Notes: generated by a model not told the origin, from the sequence alone. A stretch of 64,000 bases of DNA from Porticoccaceae bacterium (GCA_026005035.1 BPKH01000002.1:124001-188000), one strand, 5' to 3'; positions 35,444 to 44,679 are shown, numbered from the stretch's first letter. Translations and numbers: made by a program.

Positions 35444-36729
35444 GCTGGCTTCGCCATATCGGCCTCAACGTGGGCGCCAACGGCTTCGGGGTGGCTCTCG
35501 CCCTGGTGACCACACCCCTGATGGCGCGCCTCTTTCCCCCCGAGAGCTACGGCCAGTACGGGCTGGTCGCGAGCCTCACGGCGCTTTTCGTCTCCGGCGG
35601 CCTTCTCGGGATACCCATGGCCCTCGCGCGGGAGCGGGGGATGGAGCGGTGCGCGCCGCTCGTCGCGGCGGCGGTGGCCTTGGGGGCGGGGCTCGCCCTC
35701 CTGGCGGCACTCCTCCTCGCCACCGCCGCCGCCTTGGGCTTCTTTCCGCCCCAACTCCAGCTGCCCGCGGCGGCCCTCGCCCTGTGGCCGCCGTTGATCT
35801 TCGCCTATGCCCTGCAGTCGACGAGTCTCTCCGCGGGCACCGCCGCCGGCGCCTTCGCGGCGCTCGCCCGCGGCCGCGCGGGAGATGCCCTGATCGCCCG
35901 CGCGGGCACCCTGGTTCTGGGCGCGACCTGGGTGCCCAGCGTGGCGGTGATGATGGTGGGCGACCTGGCCGGCAAGCTGGCCCAGGTGTGGGCCCTGCAC
36001 CGGGACGGGCGGGTGTGTGCACTGTGGCGGGGGGCCCGCCGCTTACCGCCCCTGGGCGCGGTCCGCACCGCCCTGGAAAGCCACGGCGACTTCGCCCTCT
36101 ACGGCAATCTGGCCCAGCTTATGCCCCTGGTGATCCCCGCGGCCCTCAATTGGTGGGTGGCCTGGCGCCTCGGGGTGGCGGCCGCGGGCCAGTGGGTGCT
36201 GGCCCAGTCGATCCTCGCCATCGCCCTGAGCACCCTTGCCCTGGGGGCGGCGCCGGTGGTCTTCCACCGCCTGGTGGAGGCGGCGGAAACCGCCCCCGAC
36301 AAGCTGCCCGCCCTGGCGCTGCGGGTGGGAGCCTCCTTCGCCCTCATCGGCGCCGCGGCCATGGCGCCGGTGGTCCTGTGGGGGCCTGCCCTGTTCGCCT
36401 GGGCCTTCGGCGATCGCTGGCAGGCGGCGGGCGAGCTCGCCCGCTGGCTGGGGCTGGCCATGATCCCCGCCTTCAGCGCCACCGTCCTGATCTCGGCGTT
36501 TCGCGTCGCGCGGCGCATCCGCGCCTGGTTTGCGGTGCAGGCGGCGGCCTCGGCGGGGTTCGTGGCGGCATTGCTCCTTTTGGTGAACGCCGCGGATCTG
36601 CGCGAGCTCGGGCCCCAGTTCGCCCTGCTGTGGGGGCTTTACCAGCTCGCCCTGCACGGGCCCATCGCCTGGGCGGTGGCGGTGGCCGCGGGCGGACCCA
36701 CGAATCCAGGCGAAGAAAAGGTAGGTTGA
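35440..36729 (+). CDS. Polysaccharide flippase, Wzx/MATE-like
   Basis: A 429-residue integral membrane protein with about 12 hydrophobic segments. Its N-terminus (LRHIGLNVGANGFGVALALVTTPLMARLFPPESYGQYGL) is characteristic of oligosaccharide flippases that move lipid-linked repeat units to the periplasmic face. Adjacent glycosyltransferases support this. It starts with TTG at 35440, overlapping the methyltransferase stop. No polymerase (Wzy-like) was recognised in the cluster. Confidence 0.85.
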   Translation: MSWLRHIGLNVGANGFGVALALVTTPLMARLFPPESYGQYGLVASLTALFVSGGLLGIPMALARERGMERCAPLVAAAVALGAGLALLAALLLATAAALGFFPPQLQLPAAALALWPPLIFAYALQSTSLSAGTAAGAFAALARGRAGDALIARAGTLVLGATWVPSVAVMMVGDLAGKLAQVWALHRDGRVCALWRGARRLPPLGAVRTALESHGDFALYGNLAQLMPLVIPAALNWWVAWRLGVAAAGQWVLAQSILAIALSTLALGAAPVVFHRLVEAAETAPDKLPALALRVGASFALIGAAAMAPVVLWGPALFAWAFGDRWQAAGELARWLGLAMIPAFSATVLISAFRVARRIRAWFAVQAAASAGFVAALLLLVNAADLRELGPQFALLWGLYQLALHGPIAWAVAVAAGGPTNPGEEKVG

Positions 36730-36733
36730 GCCC

Positions 36734-37966
36734 ATGAACGTACTGCTCATCGCCCCGTCGGCGCCGCCCAAGAACAGCCCGGAGGCGCTCCAGGTGTACC
36801 GCTTCCTCACCCACCTGGAGTCGGACGTGCGGGTGCTCCTCGCCACCACCCCGGTGGTGGCGGGTTGGGAATGGTTCGATCCCACCCTGGCCATCGACCG
36901 GGCGGGATTCGAGCGGATCGAGCTCGCCCTGCCCGCCCACCGCTTTCTCCATCGGCTGTTGAGCCATCGCTACCTCTCCTGGCTGCGCTTGCCGGACGAG
37001 TATTTCTGGCTGCCCGCCAAGGCCGCGGCGCTTGCCCGCCTGGCCCGGGCGCGGGGCGTGGAGGTGATCTATTCGCGCTCCTTTCCCCTCTCGGCGGCGC
37101 TCCTCGGGCGGGCCGTCAAGCGCCGCCTCGACCTGCCCTGGCTCATGCACCTGAGCGACCCCTGGGTGGGCAACCCCTACCGGCGCCCCAGGCGGCTGAC
37201 CGCCTCCTGGGACCTTCGCCTGGAGGGTGCCTGTTTTGCCGACGCCGACGCCGTATCCTTTACTACCGAACGGCAGCTTGCCTTTTACGCCAAGCGCTAC
37301 CCCCAGCACGCCCACAAGTTCCTCCTCGCCCCCAACATGATGCCCGCGCGCGCAAGCCCCCTAGCGGCGAGCGCTGCCCGGCGGAAAGAGTCCGCCGGGC
37401 GGCTGCGCATCGTCTACGCCGGCAGTCTCTATGGGGAGCGCAATCCCGCGACCCTGTTCGCCGCCATCGACCTCCTGCTGAAGCGCACTTCCCGCTTGGC
37501 CGATCGCTTGGCCGTCGACTTCTACGGAACAGCCGAAGCACACTACCGGCGCGCGATCGAAAGCGCGCCCTGCTGCCGCTGGCACGGGGTGGTGACGAGC
37601 ACCGAGGCAACGCGAATCCAGGCCGAGGCGGATCTGTTGCTGGTCATCGAGCCGCCGGCCAGTCACCCGTTGAGCGGTGCGTTCCTGTTGTCGAAAGTGG
37701 TGGACTGTTTGGCCGCAGGCCGCCCTATGCTGGCCATTACCCCGCGGGACAGCGAGACCTGGCGGCTGTGCCGGGCGGGGGCGGGCTGGGCGGTGGAGCC
37801 CGGAGACGTGGCGACCCTGGCCGATCTGCTCGGCAGGCTCGCGGCGAGGAAGGAGGCGGGCGAGGCGCTGCCGACGCCGCCGGAATCGCTTGCCGAAGCC
37901 CTCGCCGCGCCCGCCGTCACCCGGCAGATTCTCGCCTCCTTGCGACGACTGCGGGATGGTCGATGA
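36734..37966 (+). CDS. Glycosyltransferase, GT4-like
   Basis: A 410-residue protein with two Rossmann-like halves. The N-terminal half begins MNVLLIAPSAPPKNSPEALQ and has VIYSRSFPLSAALLG; the C-terminal half begins near residue 215 with RLRIVYAGSLYGERNPATLF and contains KVVDCLAAGRPMLAITP, the usual donor-binding region of GT-B enzymes. The canonical EX7E of GT4 is not clean, so the family is uncertain. It follows the flippase by 4 bases, making it part of the same operon. Donor and acceptor sugars cannot be read. Confidence 0.8.
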   Translation: MNVLLIAPSAPPKNSPEALQVYRFLTHLESDVRVLLATTPVVAGWEWFDPTLAIDRAGFERIELALPAHRFLHRLLSHRYLSWLRLPDEYFWLPAKAAALARLARARGVEVIYSRSFPLSAALLGRAVKRRLDLPWLMHLSDPWVGNPYRRPRRLTASWDLRLEGACFADADAVSFTTERQLAFYAKRYPQHAHKFLLAPNMMPARASPLAASAARRKESAGRLRIVYAGSLYGERNPATLFAAIDLLLKRTSRLADRLAVDFYGTAEAHYRRAIESAPCCRWHGVVTSTEATRIQAEADLLLVIEPPASHPLSGAFLLSKVVDCLAAGRPMLAITPRDSETWRLCRAGAGWAVEPGDVATLADLLGRLAARKEAGEALPTPPESLAEALAAPAVTRQILASLRRLRDGR

Positions 37967-38028
37967 AAGGGCACTGGATCTGGCCGCAGGGAAGCCGGGT
38001 GGGCCGCGCGCGGGGGGGGCGGGCTGAG

Positions 38029-39087
38029 ATGGCCGCTCCCGCCGACATCGTCTTCCTCGGCTACTACGGCTTTGGCAACTTCGGGGACGACCTCTTGCTG
38101 TCCATCGCCCACCGCCTGTTGCGGCGGCGCTTTCCCCGCGCCTCCCTGGCCGTGCGCACCGACCGCTCGGGAGACTATTTCGCGAGGCTGCTCGGCGAGC
38201 CGGTGGAGATCGTCCGCTTCGGCGCGCGCAGCCGCCACCGGCTGCTGGTCCACGGCGGGGGCGGTACCTTTTTCGACTACGGGCGCCACGGCCCCTGGGC
38301 GCGCCTGCGGGGGGTTTTGGGACGCCCACGGCTGAGCGGCGAGCGGCGGGTGGGGCTTGGCATCGGAGTGGGCCGCTACGATCCAGGTTCGCGCCGCCTG
38401 CTCGAGGATTTACCGGTGCTCGCCGACTTCACCGCCCTGTGGCTGCGCGACCCCCAAAGCGCGGACAACCTTCGCGCCTTGGGGGTGGCGCCGCCGGTGC
38501 GCCTGGGTTCGGACCTGGCGTTCCTCTCTGAAGAGTGGTGGCAGGGGGGCGAAGCGGCACCCCCCGTTTCCCGGAGCAAGCGGTTGCGGGTGGCGTTGTG
38601 CCTGCGCGACTGGCTGCTGCCCGACGGCCGCGACCTGGCGGCCGCAATCGCGCCGGCGGTGGCCCGGCTCGCCGAGCGTTGCGACCTGACCCTGGTGTCG
38701 CTGGAACCGGAGCGGGACCAAAAGGTGCTCGCCGCTTTTTCTTCCCTGCCCCAGTGGCACTGGCGGCCGGAGCGGATGGGGCTTTGGGAATTCGCCGAAG
38801 GCATCGCGGCGCACCACGTGATCGTCTCGGCCCGAGCCCACGGCGCCATCTGCGCCGCCGTCCTGGGGCGCCCGGCGGCGATCCTGGAGATCGAGCCGAA
38901 ACTGGCCACGGTGCACCGGATGCTGCCCAACAGTTCGCGGCTCTTGCCGCCGCAGGCCGCGCCGGAAATCCTGGCGGCGGCGGTGGAAGAACTGGCGGTC
39001 GTGGATCCTGTGCGGATCGCAGAGGATGTGGCCGCCAACCGGGCGGCGAGTCGTGCCGCCTGGCGGTGGGTGGAGGAAAGGCTGTAA
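38029..39087 (+). CDS. Polysaccharide pyruvyl transferase family protein
   Basis: Members of this family put ketal pyruvate on exopolysaccharides or act as related transferases. The product (352 residues from this start) opens with IVFLGYYGFGNFGDDLLLSIA, the family hallmark, then LLVHGGGGTFFDY, GLGIGVGRYDP, SDLAFL and HHVIVSARAHGAICAAVLGRP. I prefer the ATG at 38029, which starts just before the conserved strand. An ATG at 37963 in an ATGA overlap with the upstream gene is possible and would add 22 basic residues not seen in the family. Confidence 0.82.
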   Translation: MAAPADIVFLGYYGFGNFGDDLLLSIAHRLLRRRFPRASLAVRTDRSGDYFARLLGEPVEIVRFGARSRHRLLVHGGGGTFFDYGRHGPWARLRGVLGRPRLSGERRVGLGIGVGRYDPGSRRLLEDLPVLADFTALWLRDPQSADNLRALGVAPPVRLGSDLAFLSEEWWQGGEAAPPVSRSKRLRVALCLRDWLLPDGRDLAAAIAPAVARLAERCDLTLVSLEPERDQKVLAAFSSLPQWHWRPERMGLWEFAEGIAAHHVIVSARAHGAICAAVLGRPAAILEIEPKLATVHRMLPNSSRLLPPQAAPEILAAAVEELAVVDPVRIAEDVAANRAASRAAWRWVEERL

Positions 39088-39106
39088 GGCTGTGAGGGCC
39101 TCGAAA

Positions 39107-40324
39107 ATGCGCGTCTTGATGGTGATCCCCGACCTGACCCTGGGTGGAGCGGCCGCGGATTTTTTGCGGCTCGCCCGTTACCTCGCGGACCACCTCCCCG
39201 TCACCGTGGCGGTGATGGCCGACAATCCGGCCATGCGCCCCGAGGGCTGTGGCTACCGGGTGCTGGGCGAGGGGATGGCGGCCGGGCCGGGAGTTCTCGC
39301 CAAGGCGCGGCGTTGGGCGGCCATGCGCGCGAGGCTGCGCGAGCTCAAGGGGGAGCACCAGGTGGCGATCAGCTTTTTGACCGGGGCCAATTTGCTCAAC
39401 GCCCTCGCCGGATACCCGGAGCGCACCGTCCTCTCGGAGCGGGGTTCCAAGCGGCACGAGGCGGGTCTGGGAGCGGTGGATCGGTTTCTGATGACCCGGG
39501 TCTACGACCCCTACGCCTACCGGCGCGCGGCGCGGGTGGTGGCCGCTTCCCGGGGCGTCGCCCTGGAGATCGGCCGAGCCCACCCCTGGCTCGGCGAGCG
39601 CCTGCTCGCCATCGAGGGCTCCGTCGACGCCGATTCGCTGCTTGCGGCTCGGGACGCCCCCGTCGAAGCCGAGTTCGAGGAGTTGCGGGAGGGCGAGACC
39701 ATCGTCACCTACGGCCGGCTGCACCCCGCCAAGGGCTTCGATTTCCTGTTGCAAGTAGTGGCCGCCCTGCGGGCGAGCCGGCCGCGGGTGCGCCTTCTGC
39801 TCATCGGCGAGGGGGAGGAGCGCGCCGCCCTCACGGCCCGCGCCCGCCGCCTGGGGCTTTCGGTGGGCGAGCCGGGCTCCGATGCGGTGGTGGTGCTCGC
39901 CGGCCATCGACCCATGCCCCACCGCTATGCGCGCCTGGGACGGGTGTTGGCCTTCCCCTCGCGCCAGGAGGGCCTGCCCAATGCGGTCATCGAGGCGGTG
40001 GCGAGCGGCGTGCCGGTGGTGGCCGCCGACTGTCCCTGGGGACCGCGGACCGTCCTTTCCGAGGGCACCCTCGACGAGCTCGCCGCCCTCGAGCTGCCCA
40101 AAGCCCTCCCCCACGGCATTTTGATGCCCCGGATCGACGCCCCGCACGCCCTGGAGCGCTGGTGCGCCACCCTGGGCGATCTGCTCTCCCACCCCCCCGC
40201 CCGGCGCAGCGCCGCCGAGTGCCACCCGGCCATCGCGCGCTACGACATCCGCCACACCGGTCCCCAGTGGCTGGCGCTCATCGAGGAGGTGGCACGGCAG
40301 GCGAGAGGTCGCCATGGACGGTGA
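39107..40324 (+). CDS. Glycosyltransferase, GT4 family
   Basis: A 405-residue GT-B enzyme. The N-terminal half has MRVLMVIPDLTLGGAAADFLRLARYL, the acceptor-side loop with its Gly-Gly. The C-terminal half has VTYGRLHPAKGFDFLLQVV near residue 200 and PSRQEGLPNAVIEAVASGVPVV, an EX7E-type donor-binding motif. This retaining fold is typical of GT4. ATG 39107 follows GAGGG at good spacing; a GTG at 39092 is also in frame. It overlaps the next gene by 11 bases. Confidence 0.88.
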   Translation: MRVLMVIPDLTLGGAAADFLRLARYLADHLPVTVAVMADNPAMRPEGCGYRVLGEGMAAGPGVLAKARRWAAMRARLRELKGEHQVAISFLTGANLLNALAGYPERTVLSERGSKRHEAGLGAVDRFLMTRVYDPYAYRRAARVVAASRGVALEIGRAHPWLGERLLAIEGSVDADSLLAARDAPVEAEFEELREGETIVTYGRLHPAKGFDFLLQVVAALRASRPRVRLLLIGEGEERAALTARARRLGLSVGEPGSDAVVVLAGHRPMPHRYARLGRVLAFPSRQEGLPNAVIEAVASGVPVVAADCPWGPRTVLSEGTLDELAALELPKALPHGILMPRIDAPHALERWCATLGDLLSHPPARRSAAECHPAIARYDIRHTGPQWLALIEEVARQARGRHGR

Positions 40325-41438
40325 GCAGCCCAAAATTTGGCTGCTCGACGGCTCCGTCGGGGTGACCGGGGGCTTCGTGTCGGCGCGGGAGATCGCGCGG
40401 GCCTTGCCCGGCCGGGTGGTGCTGGCCGCCCCCGCGGCGGCGCGGCTGCCCGCCGCCCACCTGGCGGAGTTCGCCCGGGTCGAGCGGCTGCCCATCCGCC
40501 CCCTGCGCCGCAATCTGGTGGATCTGCTCGGCTACCTGCCCGATCTCGTCCGCGCCGGGGCGGGCCTGGCGCGGCTGCTGCGGCGCGGCGGGGCGGAGGT
40601 GCTCCTGGTCAACGATTTCTACCTGGTTCAGGCGTGGGTGGCGCGCCGGCTCGGCTTCCGCGGCCGCATCCTGGTGTGGGTGCGCATCGACCCGCGGCGC
40701 TTCGGCGCTGCGGGGCAGCTGTGGCTGCGCCTCATGGCGCGCTGCGCCGACGGCTTCGTGGCCGTCTCGGAAGCGGTGCGCGGCCGACTTCCCCGCGGCT
40801 TGTCCGCCCGCCTGCTCTACGACCCGGTGGGAAGCGAATACCTCTCGGCCCCCGCCGCACTGGCGGCGGAGAGTCGCACCTTCGCGCTGGTGGCCCACTA
40901 CATCCCGGGAAAGGGGCAGGAGACGGCCCTCGAGGCGCTGGACATCGCCCGCCGGGAGGTGCCCGAGCTGCGCCTCGAGCTGTGGGGGGGCGACCTGGGA
41001 CTGGCCAAGAACCGGGCCTATCGCGCCGCCCTGGAGCGGCGCGCGAGAGAGCTCGGCCTCGGCGATGCGGTGCGCTTTCACGGCTTTGCCCCCGACCCGC
41101 GGCGCGCCCTGGCGGGGTCCTCGGGGGCGCTGGTCTTGTCCCGCTCGGAGTCCTTTTCGCGCACCGCGCTGGAGGCCCAGGCGCTGGGGTTGCCGGTGAT
41201 CGCCACCCGCTGCGGCGGTCCGGAGGAGATTCTGGTGGACGGCGAGACCGGGTTTTTGGTGCCCGTGGGCGACGCGGCTGCGGTGGCGCGGGCAATGGTG
41301 GCCTTATGCCGCGACCCCGCCCGCGCCGAGCGCCTCGGGCGGGCCGCTCGGGAGCGGGTGCGGGCGCACTTCGCTCCGGAGCGCTTTGCCCGGGAACTGG
41401 CCGCCCTGGTGGGCGGCGGCGGAGAGGGGGAGCGGTAG
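40314..41438 (+). CDS. Glycosyltransferase, GT4 family
   Basis: A 374-residue glycosyltransferase with an N-terminal domain starting IWLLDGSVGVTGGFVSAREIAR and a donor-binding domain around ALVAHYIPGKGQETALEAL and SRSESFSRTALEAQALGLPVI, followed by GGPEEILVDGETGFLVPVGD. The last two are classic GT4 signatures (E of the EX7E pair and the loop after it). It is the third glycosyltransferase of the cluster and is followed by the asparagine-synthase-like gene after 2 bases. Confidence 0.88.
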   Translation: MDGEQPKIWLLDGSVGVTGGFVSAREIARALPGRVVLAAPAAARLPAAHLAEFARVERLPIRPLRRNLVDLLGYLPDLVRAGAGLARLLRRGGAEVLLVNDFYLVQAWVARRLGFRGRILVWVRIDPRRFGAAGQLWLRLMARCADGFVAVSEAVRGRLPRGLSARLLYDPVGSEYLSAPAALAAESRTFALVAHYIPGKGQETALEALDIARREVPELRLELWGGDLGLAKNRAYRAALERRARELGLGDAVRFHGFAPDPRRALAGSSGALVLSRSESFSRTALEAQALGLPVIATRCGGPEEILVDGETGFLVPVGDAAAVARAMVALCRDPARAERLGRAARERVRAHFAPERFARELAALVGGGGEGER

Positions 41439-41440
41439 CC

Positions 41441-43414
41441 GTGTGCGGTTTGGCCGGCGTTTTGGCGCCATCGGGGGAGGGGCGTTCCCTCGCCGAACTC
41501 GCCGCGGCCATGGCCGAGACCCTCGCTCATCGCGGCCCGGACGGCGCCGGGGTGTGGGCGGAGGGCCCGGTGGCCCTCGGCCACCGGCGGCTCGCCGTCC
41601 TCGATCTCTCGGCGGCGGGCGCCCAGCCCATGGTCTCTGCGAGCGGCCGCTACGTGTTGGTGCACAACGGGGAGATCTACAACCACCTGGAGTTGCGCCG
41701 CGAGCTGGAGCGGGCGGGGGCAGCACCCCCCTGGCGGGGCCACGCCGACACCGAGACGCTGCTTGCAGCCATCGAATGCTGGGGCATCGACCGGGCTCTC
41801 GAGCGCGCCTTCGGCATGTTCGCCCTCGCCCTCTGGGACCGGTGGGAGCGGCGGCTCTTCCTGGCCCGGGATCGGATGGGCGAAAAGCCCCTCTACTGGG
41901 GTTGGGCGGGGCGGGATCTGGTGTTCGCCTCCGAGCTCAAGGCCCTGCGCCGCCACTCCGAGTTTGCCGGCGAAATCTGCCGCCAGGCGCTCGGCCAGTT
42001 TTTCACCTTCGCCTACGTGCCCGCGCCGCGCACCATTTATCCGTCCGTTTTCAAACTGGAGCCGGGCTGCCTGTTGGAGGTGGCGCAGAGCCCTCCGCCG
42101 CCGCGGCGCGAGCCCCTGCGCCCGGGCGAGCGGTGGGGGCGACTCGCCATCCGCCGCTACTGGTCCCTCGCCGAACTCTTCGAGGGCGCCTGCAAGGAGC
42201 GCTTCGCCGACCCGGTGGAGGCGGAGCAGGCGGTGGAGGCGGCGCTCGCCCGCGCCGTCGCCCGCCAGCGCCTCGCCGACGTGCCCCTGGGGGCCTTTCT
42301 CTCGGGGGGCATCGACAGCTCCCTGTTGGTCGCCCTGCTGCGCCGCAGCTCGTCCGTGCCGGTGCGCACCTTCACCATCGGTTTCGAAAACCCCGCCTTC
42401 GACGAATCCCGCCACGCCGAGGCGGTGGCGCGCCACCTGGGCGCCGAGCACCAGACCCTGGTGGTCACCGAGGCCGAGGCGCGGGAGGTGATTCCCCGCC
42501 TGCCGGAGCTCTACGACGAGCCCTTTGCCGATTCCTCCCAGATTCCCACCCATCTGGTCTGCCGGGCGGCCCGTGCCCAGGTGACCGTGGCCCTCTCCGG
42601 CGACGGCGGCGACGAACTCTTCGGCGGTTACAACCGCTACTTGGCGGGGCCCTGGCTTTGGCGGCGGATCGCCTGGTTGCCGGCCGGGGCGCGCGCCTGG
42701 TGCGGGCGGCTCCTCGCCGCCGTCGGCGAGGAAACTTGGGATCGCCTGTGGCGCTTCGCCCCCGCGCGGCTCGCCTTCGCCCGTCCCGGAGAGAAAGTCC
42801 TGAGGGTGGCGGACTGCCTGCGCCGGGCGCGCTCCTTCGGCGATCTGTACGTGGATCTCACCGCCGTCTGGCCGGAAGGGGGGGAATTTCTGGTGGGCGC
42901 CGCCGAGCCGCCGCCCTTGCTTGCCGATCCGGTGCCCTCCTGTTTCGCGGGCGATCCGGCGGGGTGGATGATGTTCCAGGACCTGCGCACCTATCTGCCG
43001 GATGATCTCTTGTGCAAGGTGGACCGCGCCGCCATGGGGGTGAGCCTGGAGACCCGCGCCCCCTTTCTGGACCCGGAGGTCCTGGCGGTTGCCGCCCGGG
43101 TGCCCACCGCCTTCAAGATCCGCACCGGGCGCGGCAAGTGGTTGCTGCGCCGCATCCTCCGCCGCCACCTGCCGCCCGCCCTGGTGGAGCGGCCCAAGAT
43201 GGGATTTAGCGTGCCGGTGGGGGAATGGCTGCGGGGGCCGCTTCGCCCCTGGGCGGAAGCGCTCCTCGAGCCGGCCGAGCTCGCCCGGAATGGGCTCGTC
43301 GATCCCGCCCCGGTGCGCCGTCTGTGGGACGAGCACCTGAGCGGGCGGCGAGACTGGACCCACCGCCTGTGGGCGGTGCTCATGTGGCAGGCCTGGCGGG
43401 CGCGCTGGGGCTGA
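41441..43414 (+). CDS. asnB: Asparagine synthase (glutamine-hydrolysing) family amidotransferase
   Basis: A 657-residue class II amidotransferase. Cys2 after the initiator (MCGLAGVL) is the glutaminase nucleophile, with HRGPDGAGVW and VHNGEIYNH building the glutamine site. The synthetase domain has the PP-loop LGAFLSGGIDSSLLVALL near residue 285 and LSGDGGDELFGGYNRY. Start is GTG at 41441, required so that Cys2 is next. AsnB-like proteins at the end of glycan clusters often amidate a sugar acid or other intermediate rather than making free asparagine. Here a glycan role is likely from context, but true asparagine synthesis is possible. Nearby exosortase genes are not seen. Confidence 0.9.
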   Translation: MCGLAGVLAPSGEGRSLAELAAAMAETLAHRGPDGAGVWAEGPVALGHRRLAVLDLSAAGAQPMVSASGRYVLVHNGEIYNHLELRRELERAGAAPPWRGHADTETLLAAIECWGIDRALERAFGMFALALWDRWERRLFLARDRMGEKPLYWGWAGRDLVFASELKALRRHSEFAGEICRQALGQFFTFAYVPAPRTIYPSVFKLEPGCLLEVAQSPPPPRREPLRPGERWGRLAIRRYWSLAELFEGACKERFADPVEAEQAVEAALARAVARQRLADVPLGAFLSGGIDSSLLVALLRRSSSVPVRTFTIGFENPAFDESRHAEAVARHLGAEHQTLVVTEAEAREVIPRLPELYDEPFADSSQIPTHLVCRAARAQVTVALSGDGGDELFGGYNRYLAGPWLWRRIAWLPAGARAWCGRLLAAVGEETWDRLWRFAPARLAFARPGEKVLRVADCLRRARSFGDLYVDLTAVWPEGGEFLVGAAEPPPLLADPVPSCFAGDPAGWMMFQDLRTYLPDDLLCKVDRAAMGVSLETRAPFLDPEVLAVAARVPTAFKIRTGRGKWLLRRILRRHLPPALVERPKMGFSVPVGEWLRGPLRPWAEALLEPAELARNGLVDPAPVRRLWDEHLSGRRDWTHRLWAVLMWQAWRARWG

Positions 43415-43443
43415 ACCGCGCCGCCGGCGCGCCAAGCGCCCTG

Positions 43444-43452
43444 TGCTACCAT
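43444..43452 (+). promoter_or_regulatory. Extended -10 promoter candidate of moaC
   Basis: TGCTACCAT lies 27 bases before the moaC ATG and 30 bases after the asnB stop. It repeats the extended -10 form found before DUF2066 and the porin. It suggests that the moa genes have their own promoter rather than relying on the glycan operon. Confidence 0.4.
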
Positions 43453-43478
43453 CAGTCCATCTCTCGGGGTTGTGCGGC

Positions 43479-43958
43479 ATGGCCACCTTTTCCCATCTCG
43501 ACGGGGCGGGGCAAGTCCAGATGGTGGATGTCTCCGACAAGCCGGAGACGGCGCGCACCGCCATCGCCCTCGCCCGGGTGCGCCTGACGCCGGCGGTGGC
43601 CGAGGCGCTGGCGGGCCCCGGGCTGCCCAAGGGGGACCTCTACGCCGCCGTCCGCATCGCCGCCATCCAGGGGGCGAAGCGCTGCGCCGAGCTGATCCCC
43701 CTGTGCCACCCCCTGCCGCTCGCCAAGGTGTCAGTGGACGTGGAGTTCGACCGGGAGGCGGAAGAGCTGTTGATCGCCGTCTTCTGCCGCACCACCGCCC
43801 GCACCGGGGTGGAAATGGAAGCCCTCACCGGCGCCGCGGTGGGTGCGCTGACCGCCTACGACATGGTCAAGGGGATCGACAAGGGCGTGGTGATCGGCGA
43901 GGTGCGTCTCCTCGAAAAGACCGGCGGCGCCTCCGGCGACTGGCGGGCCGAGTCGTGA
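43479..43958 (+). CDS. moaC: Cyclic pyranopterin monophosphate synthase MoaC
   Basis: MoaC makes cyclic pyranopterin monophosphate from the MoaA product, the first pathway intermediate of molybdenum cofactor. The 159-residue product has FSHLDGAGQVQMVDVSDK at the start, GAKRCAELIPLCHPLPL in the core and AYDMVKGIDKG with the catalytic lysines near the end. moaA itself is not in this window. Its stop overlaps moaD (GTGA). Confidence 0.96.
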   Translation: MATFSHLDGAGQVQMVDVSDKPETARTAIALARVRLTPAVAEALAGPGLPKGDLYAAVRIAAIQGAKRCAELIPLCHPLPLAKVSVDVEFDREAEELLIAVFCRTTARTGVEMEALTGAAVGALTAYDMVKGIDKGVVIGEVRLLEKTGGASGDWRAES

Positions 43959-44203
43959 TCCGGGTGCTCTTTTTCGGCCGCCTGTCCGACCGGGCGGGGA
44001 TCGAGCCCTGGCGGCTGCCCGCCGAGGGGATCGCCACGGTGGCCGATCTGATCGCCCGGGTGGCCGCCCGCGATCCCGCGCTCGGCCGGGAGCTCGCCGC
44101 GCCGGAGGTGCTGGTGGCGGTCAACCAGCGGGTGGTGAGCCGCTCGGCGAAGGTGGCCGCCGGCGACGAGGTGGCCTTTCTCCCCCCGGTCACCGGAGGC
44201 TGA
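43955..44203 (+). CDS. moaD: Molybdopterin synthase small subunit MoaD
   Basis: An 82-residue ubiquitin-like sulfur carrier ending in Gly-Gly (FLPPVTGG), whose C-terminus is thiocarboxylated before sulfur transfer in MoaE. Strands typical of MoaD are visible (VIRVLFFGRLSDRAG, VLVAVNQRVV, GDEVAFLPP). It starts with GTG overlapping moaC and ends 5 bases before moaE. The MoeB/ThiF-type activator could be the thiF at 59.6-60.6 kb. Confidence 0.94.
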   Translation: MIRVLFFGRLSDRAGIEPWRLPAEGIATVADLIARVAARDPALGRELAAPEVLVAVNQRVVSRSAKVAAGDEVAFLPPVTGG

Positions 44204-44208
44204 GGGAC

Positions 44209-44679
44209 GTGGCGGCGGCCGTGCGCATCCGCATCCAGGAGGCCGACTTCGATCTGGCAGCGGAACACGCCTGGCTGGCCGCGAGCGGCGCCGGGGCGGT
44301 GGTGACCTTCACCGGCCTGGTTCGGGAGTTCGACCGCGATCTGGAGGGCAGGGTGGAGGGGCTCTTTCTCCAGCACTACCCCGGCATGACCGAACGGCTC
44401 CTCGGCGAGGTGGTGGAGGAGGCGTGCCGGCGCTGGCCGCTGTGCGCCGTCGTGGTGATCCACCGGGTGGGCCGCCTCGCCCCCGGCGAGCGGATCGTGC
44501 TCGTGGGCGTGGCCGCCCACCACCGCGCCCCCGCCTTCGCCGCCGCCGCCTTGCTGATGGATTACCTGAAGACTCGCGCCACCTTCTGGAAGCGCACCGA
44601 CACCGATCGGGGCAGCCGCTGGCTCGACCTACACGACGAGGACCGCCGGGCGGCGGCCCGCTGGGAGGAGCCGTGGTGA
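44209..44679 (+). CDS. moaE: Molybdopterin synthase large subunit MoaE
   Basis: MoaE with MoaD converts cyclic pyranopterin monophosphate to molybdopterin. The 156-residue product has GAVVTFTGLVREFD, LFLQHYPGMTE, VVVIHRVGRLAPGE and KTRATFWKRTDTDRG, which contains the catalytic lysine near the end. The start is GTG at 44209. Its stop overlaps mobA. Confidence 0.95.
   Translation: MAAAVRIRIQEADFDLAAEHAWLAASGAGAVVTFTGLVREFDRDLEGRVEGLFLQHYPGMTERLLGEVVEEACRRWPLCAVVVIHRVGRLAPGERIVLVGVAAHHRAPAFAAAALLMDYLKTRATFWKRTDTDRGSRWLDLHDEDRRAAARWEEPW

Noticed and set aside
41078-43630. An 850-codon open frame on the minus strand
   Set aside because: It is the shadow of asnB, whose active-site motifs are all intact on the plus strand.
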